Shown here in pieces: positions 8,288 to 16,753 of a stretch of DNA of 49,286 nt (the stretch's first letter is position 1; every line of letters begins with the position of its first letter). Below the pieces are notes generated by a model. That model worked only from the letters and a program-made list of their open reading frames with translations, was not told where the DNA came from and did not search any database. The stretch lies in assembly GCA_910587225.1 (NCBI GenBank), contig CAJULT010000009.1, positions 1-49,286 on the forward strand, in the 5' to 3' direction. This DNA comes from an uncultured Christensenellaceae bacterium (GTDB taxonomy: Bacteria; Bacillota; Clostridia; Christensenellales; UBA1242). Made by a program: the position numbers and the translations under genes.

Positions 8288-8511
8288 TAAAAATAAAAAT
8301 ACCTAATGGTTTTATCAACCATTAGGACGAAAATACACTTTCCGCGGTGCCACCTAACTTGCCTTTCGGCCACTTATTTATGCCCTCTTTCGCTCAGGAC
8401 TTGCGAAAACTCCAAAGTGTCTTTCGCTGCGGGCGGACTGATAAGTTCTCACTATCCCTATCTCACTCAAAGCCAACGCGGGTCGCAGTTACTCTCTTTT
8501 TCAACGTCTTA
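8288..8511 (-). promoter_or_regulatory. T-box riboswitch, tRNA-Asp responsive
   Basis: Leader RNA of the aspS-asnS operon. The T-box core AGGTGGCACCGCGG lies at 8344-8357 and is followed by a terminator hairpin CCTAATGGTT-GATAA-AACCATTAGG (8302-8326) with a T run. In stem I the helix CTGCG/CGCAG is flanked by AGTA on the 5' side and GAAAGACAC on the 3' side, the usual specifier-loop arrangement, placing the codon GAC (Asp) at 8419-8421. The bulge TGGC fits a tRNA ending GCCA, as tRNA-Asp does. Uncharged tRNA-Asp would thus favour antitermination and expression of both synthetases. Confidence 0.95.
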
Positions 8512-8516
8512 GTCGC

Positions 8517-8545
8517 ATTATATCATCCAGTAAATTTTTTGTCAA
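8517..8545 (-). promoter_or_regulatory. Promoter of the T-box aspS-asnS operon
   Basis: Perfect consensus on the minus strand: TTGACA at 8540-8545, 17-bp spacer, TATAAT at 8517-8522. The transcript would start near 8510, at the 5' side of T-box stem I. Confidence 0.9.
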
Positions 8546-8610
8546 CGATTTTGTTTATCAATTCGCAAAAAAACAAGCCAAAACATATAACAAAAAGGTA
8601 AGGAGAAGAT

Positions 8611-9552
8611 ATGAAAGTATTAAAATTCGGAGGAAAAAGTTTAGATAGCAGCCAAAAAATTGAAAATATTTGTGAGTATATTGGTTTTAGAGCGCAAAAA
8701 GAAAAAATCATCGTTGTCGTGTCCGCGTTTGGCGGAGAAACTGACCAGCTTATCGAAAAAGCATCTGAGTATAATGAAAACTCTCGCGAAATGGATGCCC
8801 TTATTTCAACCGGTGAAATTAAAGCGGCAAGCCTTGTTGCTATGGCGCTTGAAAGTCGTGGAGTAAAAGCTCAAAGCTTCTCAGCCGCACAAGTGCCTAT
8901 CTTGACAATGGGTTCACATAGAAAAAGTATAATTATCTCTATTGATAGAACCAATATTCAAAATTGTCTTGACAGCGGACGGGTCGCAGTTGTGGCTGGC
9001 TTTCAAGGAATAAATCAAAAGGGAGATGTCACCACCCTTGGAAGAGGCGGAAGTGATACAACCGCCATTGCACTTGCAAGCGTATTTGATTGCGAGGCGG
9101 AGCTATATAGCGATTTTGAAGGCGTGCAAACGGGAGATCCAAGACATTTTAAATATAAACTTATTCCCCGTCTTTCCCACTCCGACCTCAAAGCATATAG
9201 TGAAAGCGGGGCGAAAGTGGTTGCTCCTAATGCTGCGGCAATGGCGCAGGCAAACAATGTTCCCCTGCTATGCAAAAGTTCGGCTGCACCCTTTAAAAAA
9301 GGAACAAAAGTTACCAAATTAAAAAGTCCCTTTGTAGCCATATCGACAAGTGGAAGTTTGAGCAAAATAAACATAAACTTTACAGGCACAAACTTTGACC
9401 CGCAAAAAGTGATTAGTTACATTCTATCTAATGTGAATTATAATTCTATTAATATCACTCAGCATTCAATTTCTCTACTTCTGCCAAGCGAAAGTGAAAC
9501 GATGGTTGAAAAAGAAATTGCACAGCTTAGTAATCTTCTTGTAGACGAATAA
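8611..9552 (+). CDS. Aspartokinase-like amino acid kinase, short form
   Basis: Aspartokinase phosphorylates aspartate, the entry to lysine, threonine and methionine synthesis. The 313-residue protein has the N-terminal KFGGKSL motif, VVAGFQG and TLGRGGSDTTA (about 140-155) of the amino acid kinase fold, and the substrate-loop sequence YSDFEGVQTGDPR (about 168-180). Typical aspartokinases have about 400-450 residues with two ACT domains; here the region after residue 240 (about 75 residues) fits only one ACT-like unit, so feedback control may be reduced. ATG at 8611 follows AAGGAGAAGAT. It diverges from the Asp T-box operon, a sensible neighbour. Confidence 0.85.
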   Translation: MKVLKFGGKSLDSSQKIENICEYIGFRAQKEKIIVVVSAFGGETDQLIEKASEYNENSREMDALISTGEIKAASLVAMALESRGVKAQSFSAAQVPILTMGSHRKSIIISIDRTNIQNCLDSGRVAVVAGFQGINQKGDVTTLGRGGSDTTAIALASVFDCEAELYSDFEGVQTGDPRHFKYKLIPRLSHSDLKAYSESGAKVVAPNAAAMAQANNVPLLCKSSAAPFKKGTKVTKLKSPFVAISTSGSLSKININFTGTNFDPQKVISYILSNVNYNSINITQHSISLLLPSESETMVEKEIAQLSNLLVDE

Positions 9553-9577
9553 AAAAGCGCGTATGTCGCGCTTTTTT
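9551..9577. terminator. Bidirectional terminator
   Basis: AAAAAAGCGCG-TATGT-CGCGCTTTTTT between the convergent aspartokinase gene and the small gene at 9576; symmetrical enough to serve both. Confidence 0.85.
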
Positions 9578-9818
9578 ATTGTTCTATATAACTTGTATTA
9601 TTTGCCTGCTTTCTATCAATAAATTCTCTAAATTTCATTCTGTCTCTCATGCAAAAGGCATTTGATTCCAAAACTTCAAGCTCGGCTACCGTCATCTTTT
9701 CAAGTATTGCATCTCTTTGGTTGTCAAACTCCTTCTTTTCAACTAAACTACAACCTTTTTTCATAGCTATTATCGCCTTTCTTCTACAAGCAAGATATTC
9801 GTTTATAAGGTTTTCCAT
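9576..9818 (-). CDS. Small hypothetical protein (80 residues)
   Basis: A small soluble, helix-rich protein of 80 residues with even charge distribution (ENLINEYLACRRKAIIAMKK near the start, RMKFREFIDRKQ near the end) and three cysteines. I chose the ATG at 9818 because AGGAGATG lies six bases upstream; a start at 9842 has none. I do not recognise a family. It stands alone, sharing its terminator with the convergent aspartokinase gene. Confidence 0.6.
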   Translation of the reverse strand: MENLINEYLACRRKAIIAMKKGCSLVEKKEFDNQRDAILEKMTVAELEVLESNAFCMRDRMKFREFIDRKQANNTSYIEQ

Positions 9819-9909
9819 TTTCTCATCTCCTATCTTGCACATAATAGCACAAAAACCTTTTTATGTCAATACACAAACTGAAAAATATTTTTATTTTTCG
9901 CTATAAAAA

Positions 9910-11520
9910 TTAATAGACATCTGTTTCTTTAGGTTCTTTTTTATCATCAATTTCGCAGACCAGAGCCTCAGTTGTTAACATAGTTGCTGCAACGCTTGCT
10001 GCGTTTTGAAGCGCACTACGTGTAACTTTGGTTGGGTCAATAATTCCCCTCTCAATCATATCACAATATTCATTGTTAAGTGCGTCAAAGCCGTACGCCT
10101 TTTTGTCAAGGTTTTCATAAATATTATTGACAACTACTCCGCCATCAACCCCTGAGTTTTTAGCAATTTGACGAATAGGCTCTTCAATCGCTTTGAGTAC
10201 AATAGCTGCGCCTGTTTTTTCATCACCTTCTAAGCTTTCAATAAGCTTGCCAAGCGCCTTTGAAGTTTTCAAAAGTGCAACGCCGCCGCCAGGAACAACC
10301 CCTTCTTCGCTCGCCGCTTTGGTAGCTGCAAGTGCGTCCTCAATGCGAAGTTTCTTTTCCTTCATTTCAACTTCAGTCGCTGCGCCAACCTTGATTACCG
10401 CAACACCACCAGCAAGCTTTGCAAGACGTTCATTAAATTTTTCAAGTTCATACTCACTTGTGCATTCTTTCATTTGAGCTTTTATTGATTTAACTCTTGC
10501 TGCAATTTTCTGGCTATCACCAGCGCCCTCAACAATGGTAGTATTATCTTTGTCAACTTTAACAAGCTTTGCCCTGCCAAGCATATCTAAGGTAGCATTT
10601 GAAAGTTCAAGTCCAACTTCTTCGCTAATAAAGCTTGCCCCAGTCAAAATTGCAATATCTTCAAGCATAGCCTTGCGCTTGTCGCCAAAGCTTGGCGCTT
10701 TAACTGCCACGCAGTTGAAAGTGCCACGGAGCTTGTTAAGAATTAAAGTTGTAAGCGCTTCGCCTTCCACATCATCAGCAATTATGAGAAGTTTTGCACC
10801 CATTTTTACAATCTGTTCTAAAAGTGGCAAAATTTCCTGAATATTTGAAATCTTTTTATCTGTAATAAGAATATACGCATTGTCAAGCTCTGCTATCATC
10901 TTTTCGGTGTTAGTTGACATGTATGGTGACAAATAACCACGGTCAAACTGCATACCTTCTACAATATTAAGTTCAGTTTGCATAGTTTGAGCCTCTTCAA
11001 CAGTGATAACGCCGTCCGCTCCCACCTTATCCATCGCCTCGGCAATAAGCGCTCCTACATTTTCATCACCTGCTGAAATGCTAGCAACCTGACTAATAGC
11101 CTTGCTGTCCTCTACCGGCTTGGAAAGCTTTTTAAGTTCATCGCAAATTACATCACATGCCTTAGAAATACCCTTCTTTAGTATAATAGGGTTAGCACCT
11201 GCTGCAAAGTTTTTCATACCCTCGCGAATAATAGCCTGAGCTAAAACGCAAGCAGTGGTAGTTCCGTCGCCCGCAACATCGTTTGTCTTTACGCTAACTT
11301 CTTTTATAAGCTCCGCACCCATGTTTTCAAAAGGATTTTCAAGTTCAATCTCTTTTGCGATGGTAACTCCGTCGTTGGTGATAAGTGGAGATGCAAATTT
11401 CTTACCAAGCACCACATTTCGTCCCTTTGGACCAAGAGTGATTTTAACAGTATTTGCAAGAGTGTTTACCCCTGCCTCTAACGCCTTACGAGCTTCGATG
11501 CCCTCTAAAATCTTTTTCAT
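9910..11520 (-). CDS. groEL: Chaperonin GroEL
   Basis: The 60-kDa chaperonin subunit of the double-ring folding machine. All hallmarks are present in 536 residues: TLGPKGRNVVL (about 29-39), the nucleotide-binding DGTTT (about 85-89), apical-domain substrate region, and EEGVVPGGGVAL near residue 400. The C-terminus ends DDKKEPKETDVY and lacks the usual GGM repeat tail. The protein starts directly MKKILEGIEARKAL after AGGAGGATTT. It follows groES by 8 bp. I see no CIRCE element before the operon. Confidence 0.98.
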   Translation of the reverse strand: MKKILEGIEARKALEAGVNTLANTVKITLGPKGRNVVLGKKFASPLITNDGVTIAKEIELENPFENMGAELIKEVSVKTNDVAGDGTTTACVLAQAIIREGMKNFAAGANPIILKKGISKACDVICDELKKLSKPVEDSKAISQVASISAGDENVGALIAEAMDKVGADGVITVEEAQTMQTELNIVEGMQFDRGYLSPYMSTNTEKMIAELDNAYILITDKKISNIQEILPLLEQIVKMGAKLLIIADDVEGEALTTLILNKLRGTFNCVAVKAPSFGDKRKAMLEDIAILTGASFISEEVGLELSNATLDMLGRAKLVKVDKDNTTIVEGAGDSQKIAARVKSIKAQMKECTSEYELEKFNERLAKLAGGVAVIKVGAATEVEMKEKKLRIEDALAATKAASEEGVVPGGGVALLKTSKALGKLIESLEGDEKTGAAIVLKAIEEPIRQIAKNSGVDGGVVVNNIYENLDKKAYGFDALNNEYCDMIERGIIDPTKVTRSALQNAASVAATMLTTEALVCEIDDKKEPKETDVY

Positions 11521-11528
11521 AAATCCTC

Positions 11529-11813
11529 CTATTTGATAACTGCCAAAATGTCAGCCTGTCTTACAACAACATATTTTTCGCCGTCCAAAGTCACCTCAGT
11601 GCCGCTGTACTTTGAATATAATACAGTGTCACCTACACTGACCTGCATATCAATTTTGTGACCGTCAAGTTCGCCGCCTCTGCCAACTGCTTTAACGGTA
11701 GCAAGAGTTGATTTTTCCTGCGCAGCTGATGGCAAAATTATGCCGCCTTTTGTTTCCTTTTCGCTCTCTTTTGGCTGCAATAAAACGCGGTCAAAAAGTG
11801 GTTCAATCTTCAT
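11529..11813 (-). CDS. groES: Co-chaperonin GroES
   Basis: The heptameric lid of GroEL. The 94-residue product is full length, with PLFDRVLLQPKESEKETKGG (mobile loop region about 15-30) and the conserved GDTVLYSKYSGTEV. I set the start at ATG 11813 (MKIEPLFDR) because AGGAGG stands six bases upstream; longer frames upstream run into the promoter. First gene of the groESL operon. Confidence 0.97.
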   Translation of the reverse strand: MKIEPLFDRVLLQPKESEKETKGGIILPSAAQEKSTLATVKAVGRGGELDGHKIDMQVSVGDTVLYSKYSGTEVTLDGEKYVVVRQADILAVIK

Positions 11814-11837
11814 AATAACCTCCTGTTTCATGTAAAT

Positions 11838-11866
11838 ATTATACGATAATGCGCAAAAATTGTAAA
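11838..11866 (-). promoter_or_regulatory. groESL promoter
   Basis: Minus strand TTTACA at 11861-11866, 17-bp spacer, TATAAT at 11838-11843, 25 bp before the groES start. No TTAGCACTC/GAGTGCTAA (CIRCE) repeat is seen around it. Confidence 0.7.
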
Positions 11867-11955
11867 GCAAACTTTGTTATGATTTTGCTCATAGATTGCA
11901 CAAATTTGTCATACACTTACTATATAAAACTTTTTTTAAAGGGATGCAAGAAGTA

Positions 11956-12723
11956 ATGCCACAAAATAAGAAATTTTTAATATTTTTGTTTTCTACCTTA
12001 ATAATAATTTGTAGCGGCTTTCTTGTCCGCTATATTTCTCTTCTAGCTATCGCCCAAACCTCAGCAGCCTTAGATAACTCCCCTTCCTGCGCATCATTTG
12101 AAATTCATTTTATAAGTCTTAACAAATCTCAGCTTGAACGCTCCTCGCTTGCCATGGCGGCTGACGCGCAAAAAATAGGCGGTGGCGGATATGTTTGGCA
12201 AAGTAGCGACTATTACTATGTTCTTTCTAGCGGCTTTGAAAAGAAGAACGACGCCACCCTCGTACAAACCAATCTTCAAAAAACTCACAATATCGAAAGC
12301 GAACTCATTTCAGTTAAATTTGATGCGCTGACGCTAGATGCCAAACTTGACAATGAAAGTAAAAAGGTTTTATCGCTTGCGGTCAATTCCTTTCTAGAAA
12401 ATTATCGCGCACTTTATGATATAGCAATAAGTATTGATACACAGGTGTATAACGAAATTTCAGCAAGACTTGCAGTAAACAATGTGCATGCACAAAATAG
12501 TTCTATTCTAGCAAATTTCAACACCCTATTTGCCGAAACCGAAAACAATCAGTTTAAAATGCTGGGAAAAAGCCTAGAGAAGCAGAACAAAATTTTAGAA
12601 GCTCTTCAATCTGGAGTTTTAATAAACGCTGGGCAAACCTATGCAAGCCTAGTAAAATATCACTATATCTCAATTCTAAACGAGTATCAAAATCTAATAA
12701 CGCAAATAAAAAGCGCAGCTTAA
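11956..12723 (+). CDS. Membrane-anchored protein with SPOR-like region
   Basis: A protein of about 255 residues with one N-terminal membrane helix (LIFLFSTLIIICSGFLVRYI, about residues 8-27) and an outside part. Residues about 50-115 (FEIHFISLNK ... YYVLSSGFEKKNDATLVQTN) look like a SPOR peptidoglycan-binding repeat, in which case it would bind glycan strands stripped of peptides at septa or in spore formation; this is a pattern judgement. The remaining part is helical. Start choice is uncertain: ATG at 11944 has AAAGGG immediately before it, ATG at 11956 begins the typical charged leader. A likely promoter ends only a few bases upstream, so the leader is short. Confidence 0.6.
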   Translation: MPQNKKFLIFLFSTLIIICSGFLVRYISLLAIAQTSAALDNSPSCASFEIHFISLNKSQLERSSLAMAADAQKIGGGGYVWQSSDYYYVLSSGFEKKNDATLVQTNLQKTHNIESELISVKFDALTLDAKLDNESKKVLSLAVNSFLENYRALYDIAISIDTQVYNEISARLAVNNVHAQNSSILANFNTLFAETENNQFKMLGKSLEKQNKILEALQSGVLINAGQTYASLVKYHYISILNEYQNLITQIKSAA

Positions 12724-12733
12724 ACTGCGCTTT
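12710..12733. terminator. Terminator between convergent SPOR-like gene and ssb
   Basis: AAAGCGCAG-CTTAAA-CTGCGCTTT symmetrical hairpin spanning the stop of the plus-strand gene; readable from both sides though the T run is short. Confidence 0.65.
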
Positions 12734-13376
12734 ATGCTGTTTGTTCATCTTTGCGTTCATCTTCAACTATTGCTACTGATTGACAGGACACTTCGTATGC
12801 GGTGCGTTCTTCCACATCACCATTTAATAATGTCTTTTTATAACCTCTCGATTGCATGCGTCCAATAAGGTTAAGTTTAGTGCCAACTGGTGCATCTTTC
12901 ATAAAGCGTGCATTTCTTCCCCAAAGTATGCAAGGAATATAATCACTCTTGCCTGCTGGTCTATTTATAGCAAGCAAAACATCACAAATCTCTCTTTTAA
13001 ATGGAGTTTCACGATATACTGGCGGTTTGCAGATAAAGCCGGTAAGTTCTACTGTGTTTGCCTCTTGCGCATCCACCTCAACCTCTTCTTTAAAGTCCTT
13101 TACAAAGAAGTGAAGACAAAGTTTGCTTCTTCCTTCAACTATTTTATTATAACTTCTAAATTCCCCTGTAATTGCAAGTTTTTTACCTTCCGACAAATCA
13201 ATATTTTTTGATTTTACAAGTTTGTCTGAAATGGTCACAGGTATTGTGTCAACCACGCTGCTAAGCCTTGACACATTTAACAAAATTTCGTGAAATACCT
13301 CACCTTCCACTTCATAGTGGCTTGAATTTTCGGAAGCGATAACGCCTACCAATTGTCCTTTGTTATTTAAATCCAT
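12732..13376 (-). CDS. Single-stranded DNA-binding-like protein with two OB-fold segments
   Basis: A 214-residue protein. The C-terminal half (VELTGFICKPPVYRETPFKR ... DYIPCILWGRNARF ... LNLIGRMQSRGYKK, about 105-180) is a clear SSB-type OB fold. The N-terminal half (KGQLVGVIAS ... KLAITGEFRSYNKIVEG, about 5-95) has the same strand pattern, so the gene seems to be a fused or duplicated SSB, roughly twice the length of one domain. The classical acidic DDDIPF tail is missing; the end is VEDERKDEQTA. It is not in the usual rpsF-ssb-rpsR setting, so it is probably an accessory SSB/PriB-like protein. Confidence 0.8.
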   Translation of the reverse strand: MDLNNKGQLVGVIASENSSHYEVEGEVFHEILLNVSRLSSVVDTIPVTISDKLVKSKNIDLSEGKKLAITGEFRSYNKIVEGRSKLCLHFFVKDFKEEVEVDAQEANTVELTGFICKPPVYRETPFKREICDVLLAINRPAGKSDYIPCILWGRNARFMKDAPVGTKLNLIGRMQSRGYKKTLLNGDVEERTAYEVSCQSVAIVEDERKDEQTA

Positions 13377-13393
13377 TTTTTCTCCTCCAAATT

Positions 13394-14158
13394 TTAATTT
13401 GAATGTTGTACACCATTTCTGTCTATAGTATAGTTGTCTTTGTATATGAGTTCGCCAACGCTAGTAACTTTATACCCCTGCATTTTAAGCCGTTCAAGTA
13501 CCATTCTTGCCGCATCAACCACGTGGTCAGCGTTGTTGTGCATTAAGATGATTGAACCATTTTTTACTCTGTCCATAACCCGCTTTGTAATCTCACCCGC
13601 GCTAAGACCTTTCCAGTCCAAACTATCTACATCCCACTGAATAGCAGTTAAAGAAAGGCTATCGCAAACATTCAAAAGAGTATTATTGTAAGAGCCAAAT
13701 GGCGGACGGAACAGGCTCACCTTTTTGCCAGTGACAGCCTCGATTTTTCCGACAGAGGTTTCAAGTTCACTTTTCATTGTGTCCGCGTTAAGCTTAACAA
13801 AGTCAGGATGAGTATTTGAGTGAGTACCTATCTCAATCCCCGCCTCATCAATCGCCTTAACCTTTTCAGGAAACTTATCAACCCAAAAGCCAACTAAAAA
13901 GAAGGTAGCGGTAGCATCATATTCTTTCAGCACCTCTAAAATACCCTCTGTTTTATCAGCTCCCCATGCTGCATCAAAGGATATTGCCACCTGCTTTTCG
14001 GTAGTGGCAACGCTATATACTGGCACTCGCCTTCCGCTATAACCAAAAAAGACCTGCGCGCTAGATGAGCCGTCGATAGATACACAAAGAAGAAGTGCAA
14101 CTATAACCATAGCAAAAAAGATTTTAATTGTTCTTGATTTGACGCAAAAAAACGGCAT
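13394..14158 (-). CDS. Polysaccharide deacetylase, PdaB-like
   Basis: A carbohydrate esterase family 4 enzyme of 254 residues with an N-terminal membrane anchor (about 11-28). Visible motifs: ISFDAAWG (motif 1, Asp base about residue 60), GTHSNTHPDF (motif 2, metal-binding His pair about 112-117), RPPFGSYN (motif 3), DVDSLDWKG and ILMHN (motifs 4-5). The pattern FDAAWGADKT is that of PdaB/YlxY proteins, linked in Bacillus to peptidoglycan of the spore cortex; here it would deacetylate cell wall glycan outside the membrane. All catalytic residues appear present. Confidence 0.88.
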   Translation of the reverse strand: MPFFCVKSRTIKIFFAMVIVALLLCVSIDGSSSAQVFFGYSGRRVPVYSVATTEKQVAISFDAAWGADKTEGILEVLKEYDATATFFLVGFWVDKFPEKVKAIDEAGIEIGTHSNTHPDFVKLNADTMKSELETSVGKIEAVTGKKVSLFRPPFGSYNNTLLNVCDSLSLTAIQWDVDSLDWKGLSAGEITKRVMDRVKNGSIILMHNNADHVVDAARMVLERLKMQGYKVTSVGELIYKDNYTIDRNGVQHSN

Positions 14159-14204
14159 ACAAACCTCACTTTTAATAATAGTCGTTTTAAAGGTTATTCA
14201 CAAA

Positions 14205-14248
14205 CGACAAATTGCTGTAATTTGTCGAATTGAATAGCCATTTGTCGA
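14205..14248. promoter_or_regulatory. Inverted repeat with third half-site, possible operator
   Basis: CGACAAATT-gctgt-AATTTGTCG is a perfect 9-bp inverted repeat at 14205-14227, and ATTTGTCGA recurs at 14240-14248. It lies 47-90 bp upstream of the deacetylase start and downstream of parC. No T run follows, so an operator is more likely than a terminator. The binding protein is unknown. Confidence 0.45.
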
Positions 14249-14290
14249 CTGATTCAAAAGTATTGTACGAGCCGTTTTTTTCTTTTATGA

Positions 14291-16744
14291 CTATAATGTA
14301 ACAAATGTCCAAATGTTAAAATATTTCTTCTTTATAATCTGATTGCCTGCCGTCAATCTCTCGCTAAGCGGCAACTTTTTGGTTTCCATAGAAAGAATTT
14401 TAAGACCAAAATCCACTGCAATAGTATTAACAGACGCCGCAAAAGTAACCCTGCTACCACCCTCAAAGTTGATATAACGAAGTCCTTTACGATACCTTGC
14501 TGAAAGTGGGAAAGCGGTAGATGGTAATTTTTTAAGATAACCATTGTCGGTTGCAACTACCACGCTATCAAAATCGAATTGACCTGCAAATACAACGCTG
14601 TCGCCATCTTCTAAGTTAATTCCCTTTACGCCGCCCGAAATTCGACCTTGAAGCGGTACTTCACTCTTATCAAAGTTAAGGCTTATTCCGGCAGTCGAAA
14701 GCATAAGCACGCTCTTTCCTTGTTTTTCGAGTTCAACGCCAAGCACTTCGTCCTTGCCTGCAAGTTTCATAACTTGATAGAAAGCCTTTGTAGTTACGCA
14801 ATCTTTCAAACTGCTTTTCTTAATCATTCCCTCGCGAGAGTAGAATAGAAGATTTCCTTCACTACCAGCTGTCAAGATTGCTATTGGATACTCATCTTTA
14901 CCCGCCGCCTTTTCCAATTGATTTAGTGCAAACCCTTTATCTCTCCACTTGCACTCTTTGAGCGCGTCACAAGAAACCTTTAAGCAATTTCCCTTATTTG
15001 TCATAAAGAGCAGTACTTCTTTTGTCGCTGCTGGATGAATGAGCGTATGCACATCTGTTACTGTTGAATTGTCCCCCAGCGCCTTAGTAGACATTGAGTA
15101 GTTCTTAGCGGTAACTTTCTTTATCGTATGTCCAGCCGAAACTGCAACAATATATTGCTTAGCCTCATCTTCGCTAGCTTCTTTTCGCTCTTCAAGTTTA
15201 ATATCGCCATTTTTCAAAATTGTGGTGCGGCGTGGACTTGCGTAGTTTTTCTTAACTTCTAGCAGTTCCTTCTTAACCACTTCAAATTGTGCCTTTTTAG
15301 AAGCAAGTATAGCCTCATACTCGGCAATTTTTCTTTTAAGCTCTCTAAGTTCCTCTTCAAGTTTACCTACTTCAAGATTTACAAGCCTTGCAAGACGCAT
15401 GTCAAGTATAGCCTGTGCCTGACGCTCACTCAAATTAAAACGAGCTCTAAGTTTAGTTTTCGCTTCACTAACACTTACTGACTTTTTGATAATTTTGATT
15501 ACTTCATCAATGTTTCTAATCGCAATGAGCAGTCCTTCAACAATGTGCGCCCGCTCTTTCGCTGCATTAAGGTCGTATTTGGTACGACGAACAACCACCT
15601 CGCGCTGATACTGAGCGTAATATGAAATAATGTCTAAAAGCCCCATAAGTCTAGGTTTTCCACCAGCAATGGCGACCATATTTATCGCAAAAGATTGTTG
15701 CAAGTTGGTAGCTTTATATAAATATTCAAGTATTTTCTTAGGTTTTGCATCCTTTTTAAGCCTAATAACTGCACGAATGTTCTTATCACTTTCGTCCAGT
15801 ATTTCGCTTATGTCTGCAAGCTTGTCCTTATTTTGTTCTTTAAGTTCAGCAATTTTTTGAAGAAGCTGAGCCTTATTAACTTGATAAGGAAGTTCAGTAA
15901 TAACAATGCTAGTTTTTCCGCCATTGTTTTCAAGAGCTACTTTTGCTCTCATCATTATCTTACCTTTACCAGTTTTATAAGCTTGCTCCAAGCCGTCCTC
16001 AAAATATATCTCCCCGCCAGTAGGGAAATCTGGCGCTTTGATAATTTTCATCATATCAGCAAGTTTTATATTATAGTTATCAATGTATGCAATTACACCA
16101 TCAATACACTCTCCTAAGTTGTGAGGTGGAATGTTGGTCGCAACGCCCACCGCAATACCAGACGCACCATTTACAAGTAGGTTTGGAAAGCGTCCCGGAA
16201 GCATGTCCGGCTCTTGAAGAGTATCATCAAAGTTGAAAGAAAATTTTACTGTATCTTTGTCAAGGTCCTTTAAAAGTTCAAGCGCAAGCGGAGCAAGTTT
16301 TGCCTCCGTATAACGCATAGCAGCAGGGCTATCTCCGTCAATCGAACCAAAGTTACCCTGTCCCTCAACAAGTGGCATACGCATAATAAAGTCCTGAGCC
16401 ATACGACACATAGCGTCGTAAACAGAACTATCACCATGCGGATGATACTTACCAAGACAATCACCGACAAGCCTTGCGCTCTTTCGGTAGCCTTTATCAG
16501 GCGTCATACCAAGTTCAAGCATTGAATATAAAATTCTTCGCTGAACTGGTTTAAGTCCGTCCTCAACGCGTGGCAAAGCACGGTCCATTACGACCGTTTC
16601 GGTATATGGAATCATGGAATCATGAAGTACCTGCTCAATGGATTTATAGATTATCCCTCTCTCTCCGTCGTCACCGCCCGAAGTTTCTTCTGCCACCTCA
16701 GGAAGATCCATCTGCTGTTGCACCATTTGTTCATCTTCTAGCAC
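14291..16744 (-). CDS. parC: Type IIA topoisomerase subunit A, ParC more likely than GyrA
   Basis: DNA-cleaving subunit of gyrase or topoisomerase IV, 817 residues. The breakage-reunion domain shows SARLVGDCLGKYHPHGDSSVY (quinolone region, trimmed here to its core) near residues 88-108 and the catalytic Tyr in AAMRYTEAKLAP (about 143). The coiled-coil tower ends near residue 500, followed by a beta-pinwheel C-terminal domain. The GyrA box (QRRGGKG), needed for wrapping DNA in gyrase, is not found; the corresponding place reads TKALGDNSTVT. That and the absence of dnaA/recF neighbours favour topoisomerase IV. Start after a 9-bp gap from the B subunit. Confidence 0.88.
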   Translation of the reverse strand: MLEDEQMVQQQMDLPEVAEETSGGDDGERGIIYKSIEQVLHDSMIPYTETVVMDRALPRVEDGLKPVQRRILYSMLELGMTPDKGYRKSARLVGDCLGKYHPHGDSSVYDAMCRMAQDFIMRMPLVEGQGNFGSIDGDSPAAMRYTEAKLAPLALELLKDLDKDTVKFSFNFDDTLQEPDMLPGRFPNLLVNGASGIAVGVATNIPPHNLGECIDGVIAYIDNYNIKLADMMKIIKAPDFPTGGEIYFEDGLEQAYKTGKGKIMMRAKVALENNGGKTSIVITELPYQVNKAQLLQKIAELKEQNKDKLADISEILDESDKNIRAVIRLKKDAKPKKILEYLYKATNLQQSFAINMVAIAGGKPRLMGLLDIISYYAQYQREVVVRRTKYDLNAAKERAHIVEGLLIAIRNIDEVIKIIKKSVSVSEAKTKLRARFNLSERQAQAILDMRLARLVNLEVGKLEEELRELKRKIAEYEAILASKKAQFEVVKKELLEVKKNYASPRRTTILKNGDIKLEERKEASEDEAKQYIVAVSAGHTIKKVTAKNYSMSTKALGDNSTVTDVHTLIHPAATKEVLLFMTNKGNCLKVSCDALKECKWRDKGFALNQLEKAAGKDEYPIAILTAGSEGNLLFYSREGMIKKSSLKDCVTTKAFYQVMKLAGKDEVLGVELEKQGKSVLMLSTAGISLNFDKSEVPLQGRISGGVKGINLEDGDSVVFAGQFDFDSVVVATDNGYLKKLPSTAFPLSARYRKGLRYINFEGGSRVTFAASVNTIAVDFGLKILSMETKKLPLSERLTAGNQIIKKKYFNIWTFVTL

Positions 16745-16753
16745 TTTTCACCT

